Assembly: GCF_009498275.1 (NCBI RefSeq)
Contig: NZ_CP045643.1
Coordinates: 4,836,001-4,900,000, forward strand
Direction: 5' to 3'
DNA from: Streptomyces fagopyri
Lineage (GTDB): Bacteria; Actinomycetota; Actinomycetes; Streptomycetales; Streptomycetaceae
Length of the DNA: 64,000 nucleotides
The notes under the pieces are model-generated. The model searched no databases. It had not been told where the DNA came from and saw nothing but the letters and a program-made list of their open reading frames with translations. Every line of letters begins with the position of its first letter. Within the stretch, counting starts at the first letter, position 1. Shown here in pieces: positions 60,286 to 64,000 of the stretch. A program made the position numbers and the translations under genes.

Positions 60286-62454
60286 GTGACCGCCGAGCTC
60301 TACCGTGACCCCTGGGGAATCCCCCATCTGCGCGCCGGGAGCGCACTCGAACTCGCCCACGCCCAGGGCCGCACCACCGCCGTCGACCGCGCGTGGCAGC
60401 TGGAGGTCGAACGGCACCGCGCGCGGGGCACCTCCGCCTCGTTCCTCGGCGCCGGAGAAGCCGCCTGGGACGTGTTCGTCCGCCGGGCCCGGCTCGACGA
60501 CACCGCGAGACGCTGCTTCGCCGCCCTGGAGAGACAGGACCCGGAGACCGCCGAGTGGGTCGTCTCCTACGTCGACGGGGTCAACGAAGGACTCGCCGAA
60601 GGCGCCCGCCGCGCACCGGAGTTCGCCCGGACCGGACTCGTACCGGGCCGCTGGGAGCCCTGGACCCCGCTCGGTGTCTGGCTGGCCACCCACATCCTGT
60701 TCGCCGGTTTCCCCGCCAAGCTCTGGCGCGAGGAGGTCGTGCGGCGGCTCGGCGCCGACGCCGTCGGGCTCTTCGCCACCGACGGGCCCGGCACCTCCGG
60801 CAGCAACGGCTGGCTCGTCACCGGCGAACGGACCGTCACCGGGCAGCCGGTCATCGCGGGCGACCCGCACCGCTTCATCGAGGACCCCGGCGTCTACCAG
60901 CAGATCCATCTCGCCTGCCCCGAGTTCGACGTCGTCGGCCTCGCCGTCCCCGGCGTCCCGGGCATCGCCCACTTCGCCCACACCGAAACCGTGGCCTGGG
61001 CCATCACCAACGCGATGGCCGACTACCAGGATCTGTACCGGGAGCGGCTGCGCCGGACCGGGGAGGCGGGGGAGGCCCTGGAGGCGCTGGACCCGGACGG
61101 CCGGTGGCGGCCGGTGACCCGGCACGTGGAGACGGTCGAGATCGCGGGCGGCGCACCGGTCGAGGTCGAGGTGATCGAGACCGCGCGGGGACCGGTCGTC
61201 ATAGGGGGAACCGGAACGGACCACGGCACGGCCGGGGGGAGCGGGCAGGACGCGGACGGCCGGGGCGCCGTCGGGCCCGTCAGCCTCCGTTATCCGCCCC
61301 GCGTCACCGGGGACCTCGGCTTCAGCGCCCTGCTGCCGCTCCTGCGCGCCCGCGAAGTCGCCGACGTGGACCGGGCGTTCGACCTGTGGGCCGAGCCCGT
61401 CAACGTCGTCCAGGCCGCCGACACCGCGGGCGGGGTGCTGCACCGGGTCGCGGGCCGCGTCCCGGTCCGCGCCGAGGACAACCGGACCCGGATCGTCGCG
61501 GCCTGGGAGCCCGGACACGAGTGGCGGGGCTGGCACGAGATGCCGTACGGAACCGTCGAGGACGGCATCGCCGTGATGGCCAACCAGCGTGGCCCCGCGA
61601 CCCCGCTCGGCGTCGAGTTCGCCCCGCCGCACCGCGCCGCGCGCATCCGCGACCTGCTCGCCTCCCGGACGGCCTGGCCGGCCCCGGACATGGCGGCCGT
61701 CCACATGGACACCCATCTCGCCTCCGCCGCACCCCTGATCGGCCATGTCGCCGCCCTCGGCGGACTCACCCCGCGGGCGGCGGAGCTGCGCGGCCTGCTG
61801 CTGCTCTGGGACCGCAGGATGGAGGCCGACAGCGCGGGGGCGGCGGCGTACGCGGCGGTCCGAAGCGGGGTCGTACGACGGCTCGCCGCCCACCCGGTCT
61901 TCGCCGTACTGGCCGACCCGCCGGAGTACCCCGAGGTCCTGCGCCCCTGGCTCGCCCTCCTCCCCCGCATCGGCTTCGCCCTCGAGAACCTGCTCAGGGC
62001 CGAGGAGTTGTACGGCATCGACCGCGCCGGTCTGGTGCGCGCTGCCGTCGAGGAGGCGGCCGCTCGGCCGCTCGGCGTCTGGGGCGACAGCCACCGCCTC
62101 GCCCCCTGGCGGGCGACGGCCGGCGACGCGTACGACGAACCGGGGCTCGCCGGCGACCACGACTGCGTGCTGTGCACCTCGGCCGTCCCCGGCCTCACCG
62201 ACCTGAGCGCGCGCGGACCGGCCGCCCGTTACGTCTGGGACCTCGCCGACCGCGACAACAGCCTCTGGGTGGTGCCGTTCGGCGCCTCGGGGGTTCCCGG
62301 CTCGGCCCATCACCGCGACCAGCTCCCCCTGTGGCTGGCGGGAGAACTGGTGCCCGTACGCACCGACTGGGACCGGCTGACCGGGGAACGGCGACCGGCC
62401 CCGCACACCACCCCGGAATCCGTCCGGGACGACCAGGAGAACCATGATCACTGA
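60286..62454 (+). CDS. Penicillin-acylase (S45 Ntn-hydrolase) family protein in an iron-controlled locus
   Basis: 722 residues. The spacer-nucleophile junction GTSGSNGWLVTG has Ser173 as likely N-terminal nucleophile after self-cleavage, with the beta chain following. There is no signal peptide, unlike typical secreted acylases, so it should work in the cytoplasm. S45 enzymes cut or form amides; with a siderophore reductase and an acyltransferase under one iron box it probably edits acyl groups on hydroxamate siderophores. A desG-like role is my best guess. Its end overlaps the next gene by 11 bases. GTG 60286. Confidence 0.85.
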   Translation: MTAELYRDPWGIPHLRAGSALELAHAQGRTTAVDRAWQLEVERHRARGTSASFLGAGEAAWDVFVRRARLDDTARRCFAALERQDPETAEWVVSYVDGVNEGLAEGARRAPEFARTGLVPGRWEPWTPLGVWLATHILFAGFPAKLWREEVVRRLGADAVGLFATDGPGTSGSNGWLVTGERTVTGQPVIAGDPHRFIEDPGVYQQIHLACPEFDVVGLAVPGVPGIAHFAHTETVAWAITNAMADYQDLYRERLRRTGEAGEALEALDPDGRWRPVTRHVETVEIAGGAPVEVEVIETARGPVVIGGTGTDHGTAGGSGQDADGRGAVGPVSLRYPPRVTGDLGFSALLPLLRAREVADVDRAFDLWAEPVNVVQAADTAGGVLHRVAGRVPVRAEDNRTRIVAAWEPGHEWRGWHEMPYGTVEDGIAVMANQRGPATPLGVEFAPPHRAARIRDLLASRTAWPAPDMAAVHMDTHLASAAPLIGHVAALGGLTPRAAELRGLLLLWDRRMEADSAGAAAYAAVRSGVVRRLAAHPVFAVLADPPEYPEVLRPWLALLPRIGFALENLLRAEELYGIDRAGLVRAAVEEAAARPLGVWGDSHRLAPWRATAGDAYDEPGLAGDHDCVLCTSAVPGLTDLSARGPAARYVWDLADRDNSLWVVPFGASGVPGSAHHRDQLPLWLAGELVPVRTDWDRLTGERRPAPHTTPESVRDDQENHDH

Positions 62455-63112
62455 GCCGTACGCCCCCGCCCGCGAGGCCGTCCACGAAGAGGAGGTCGAC
62501 GGCTTCGGCACCGTCCGCGTGCTGCCCGTCGACCCCCGCGCCGACCTGGACGTCATCCACCGGTGGGTGACACAGGAGCGCGCCGGCTTCTGGGGCATGA
62601 CCGGATTCACCAGGCAACAGGTCCTGGAGACCTACCTCCTCCTCGACTCGCTCGACACCCACCACGCCTTCCTCGCGGTCAAGGACGGCGAGCCCGCCGC
62701 GCTCTTCCAGACGTACGAGCCCGAGGCCGACCGGGTCAGCGAGTGCTACCGGGCCGAGCCCGGCGACATCGGGATCCACCTGCTGATCGGCCCCGCGGGG
62801 GACGAGGGCGCCCGGCCGGGCTGGTCCTCGAAACTGCTGACCGCCTTCACCACCTATGTGCTGATCGGCCTCGACCGCCGACGGGTCGTGGTCGAACCCG
62901 ACGCACGCAACACGAAGGCGATCTCCCGTCTGGTCCGGCAGGGCTTCGAACCGGGCCCCGAGATCGTGCTTCCCGAAATCGACCTTCCCGGGGTCTACTT
63001 GCCCGAGAAGCGCGCCCGGCTCGCCTTCCTGAACCGGGAAGCGGTGTTCGGGGCCGGCTCGCCCGCCACCCCGGGCGTCCCGGCCGGACCGCGCGCTTCG
63101 CCGGTGGAGTGA
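62444..63112 (+). CDS. IucB/RhbD-type siderophore N-acyltransferase (GNAT)
   Basis: 222 residues: VIHRWVTQERAGFWGM, AALFQTYEPEADRVSECY, GDIGIHLLIGP and RVVVEPDARNTKAISRLVRQGF define the AlcB/IucB type which acylates hydroxylamines. Overlap with the S45 gene implies coupled expression under the iron box. Its partner is likely a desferrioxamine-type pathway encoded elsewhere (desH-like). Confidence 0.86.
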   Translation: MITEPYAPAREAVHEEEVDGFGTVRVLPVDPRADLDVIHRWVTQERAGFWGMTGFTRQQVLETYLLLDSLDTHHAFLAVKDGEPAALFQTYEPEADRVSECYRAEPGDIGIHLLIGPAGDEGARPGWSSKLLTAFTTYVLIGLDRRRVVVEPDARNTKAISRLVRQGFEPGPEIVLPEIDLPGVYLPEKRARLAFLNREAVFGAGSPATPGVPAGPRASPVE

Positions 63113-63192
63113 GCACGGCGCCGGATTCGTCCGTACGTATCCGTGACTCCGGAAACACGGGGACTCTGGAAACACGGAGACGGTGACGGCGT

Positions 63193-64000
63193 GTGAGCGG
63201 ACGAGGACAGCGGGAGCGACGGCGTGTGGCCCGGGGGCTGGCCCTGCTGGGCACGGTGCTGGTTCTGGTCCTCTTCGGCGGGGTGGGCGGCGCGTCCGCC
63301 CACGCGGCGCTGACCGGTGCCGACCCCGAGGACGGCAGCGTGCTGAAGACGGCTCCCCGCCAGGTGACGCTGACGTTCACCGAGTCGATCGGGCTCCTCG
63401 ACGACTCCTTCCGCGTGCTGGACCCGGGCAACCGGCGCGTCCACACCGGCGAGCCGGGTCACGCGGACGGACGTTCCGACACCGCCCGAGTGACCCTGCC
63501 CAAGGGCCTCGGCACCGGCACCTTCACCGTGGCCTGGCGCGTCGTCTCGGCGGACAGCCACCCGGTCTCCGGCGCCTTCACCTTCTCCATCGGCAAACCC
63601 TCCGCGACCGTCGCGCCGGTCCCCGTCGACCCCGCCGGGGACCGGGTCTCCGCCACGCTCTACGACGTCGCCCGCTACTTCGCGTACGGCGGTCTCGCCC
63701 TGCTCATCGGCGCCGCCGCCTTCGTCCTGGTCTGCGGATTCCCGGGCCCGGTACGGCGGCTGCTCCTCGCGGGCTGGTGGACGCTGTTCCTGTCGACCTT
63801 CGCGCTGCTCCTGCTGCGGGGCCCCTACGAACGCGGCACCGGCCCCATGGACGCCCTCGATCCGTCCGTCCTGAACGAGACACTGGTCAGCAGGCCGGGC
63901 CTCACCCTGCTGGCCCGGCTGGTGCTGCTGGCGGTGGTGGCCTTCCTCCCGGTACGCGCGGACCGGCGGGAGCGCGCCGTCCTCGCGCTCGGCGCGCTGC
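63193..64000 (+). CDS. CopC-CopD fusion copper protein, 5' part
   Basis: The gene runs off the right edge (269 codons seen). Signal peptide (LALLGTVLVLVLFGGVGGASA), then a CopC domain beginning at mature HAALTGADPEDGSVL with the N-terminal His and ADSHPVSGAFTFS His motif for copper, followed by CopD membrane helices (YFAYGGLALLIGAAAFVLV). It likely moves or stores copper at the membrane. GTG 63193 is the first start after an in-frame stop at 63184. Confidence 0.9.
   Translation, partial: MSGRGQRERRRVARGLALLGTVLVLVLFGGVGGASAHAALTGADPEDGSVLKTAPRQVTLTFTESIGLLDDSFRVLDPGNRRVHTGEPGHADGRSDTARVTLPKGLGTGTFTVAWRVVSADSHPVSGAFTFSIGKPSATVAPVPVDPAGDRVSATLYDVARYFAYGGLALLIGAAAFVLVCGFPGPVRRLLLAGWWTLFLSTFALLLLRGPYERGTGPMDALDPSVLNETLVSRPGLTLLARLVLLAVVAFLPVRADRRERAVLALGAL

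Overview
The window is very GC-rich chromosomal DNA from a Streptomyces-type actinomycete. The evidence is high G+C at third codon positions, frequent GTG starts, ATGA-coupled genes, a sigN/sigF-like pair of sporulation sigma factors, a NepA-like spore-wall protein, a DmdR/IdeR-type iron box and SSI-type protease inhibitor genes. I see no plasmid, complete prophage or CRISPR signature. Most of the window looks like conserved core chromosome with a few accessory patches. All names are from reading the translations; no database was searched.

Layout. 0-9 kb: aminopeptidase P (cut by the left edge), a SpoIIE-like phosphatase with altered catalytic motif, a degenerate Prim-Pol protein, a SEC-C protein, an RsbW-like ATPase, a glycerophosphodiesterase, an HtrA-type protease and tRNA-Ser(TGA). 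9-13.5 kb: a lower-GC orphan membrane protein, a secreted acidic/poly-Asn repeat protein, a GNAT, a second Prim-Pol protein with intact motif and the NepA-like protein. 13.7-18.7 kb: five translationally coupled genes matching the mycobacterial igr set for steroid side-chain removal (two acyl-CoA dehydrogenases, two MaoC hydratase subunits, Ltp2-like aldolase). 18.9-21.4 kb: SigE-family sigma factor and fatty acyl-CoA ligase. 21.5-26.8 kb: a giant hybrid sensor that lacks the phospho-acceptor His, and an SSI-type inhibitor. 26.9-30.3 kb: tRNA-Ser(GCT), tRNA-Arg(ACG), a large secreted propeller/Ig-repeat protein and a decayed copy of the tRNA-Arg 3' half. 30.3-39.3 kb: VOC, DUF2797 and amidohydrolase genes, then a two-component system leading into a GT2-GtrA fusion and a GT39 transferase. 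39.5-46.5 kb: MFS/TetR, F420-type PPOX, YceI and a MarR-MFS efflux operon. 46.7-54.9 kb: lipoprotein, SigN-like and SigF sigma factors, small conserved proteins, tRNA-Ser(CGA), tadA, upp. 55-64 kb: HerA-like ATPase, HdeD, a 21-bp minisatellite, an HhH-GPD protein, an iron-box-controlled siderophore locus and a CopC-CopD fusion cut by the right edge.

The genes that clearly work together are the igr-like operon, the iron-box locus (siderophore-interacting protein, penicillin-acylase-like hydrolase, IucB-like acyltransferase), the marR-efflux pair with two palindromic operators, the response regulator/kinase/GT2/GT39 run, and tadA with its partner. The most interesting less-described items are the steroid-type operon with low-complexity insertions, the iron-box locus, the tRNA-Arg remnant flanking a large secreted protein, the pseudokinase hybrid and the poly-Asn repeat protein.
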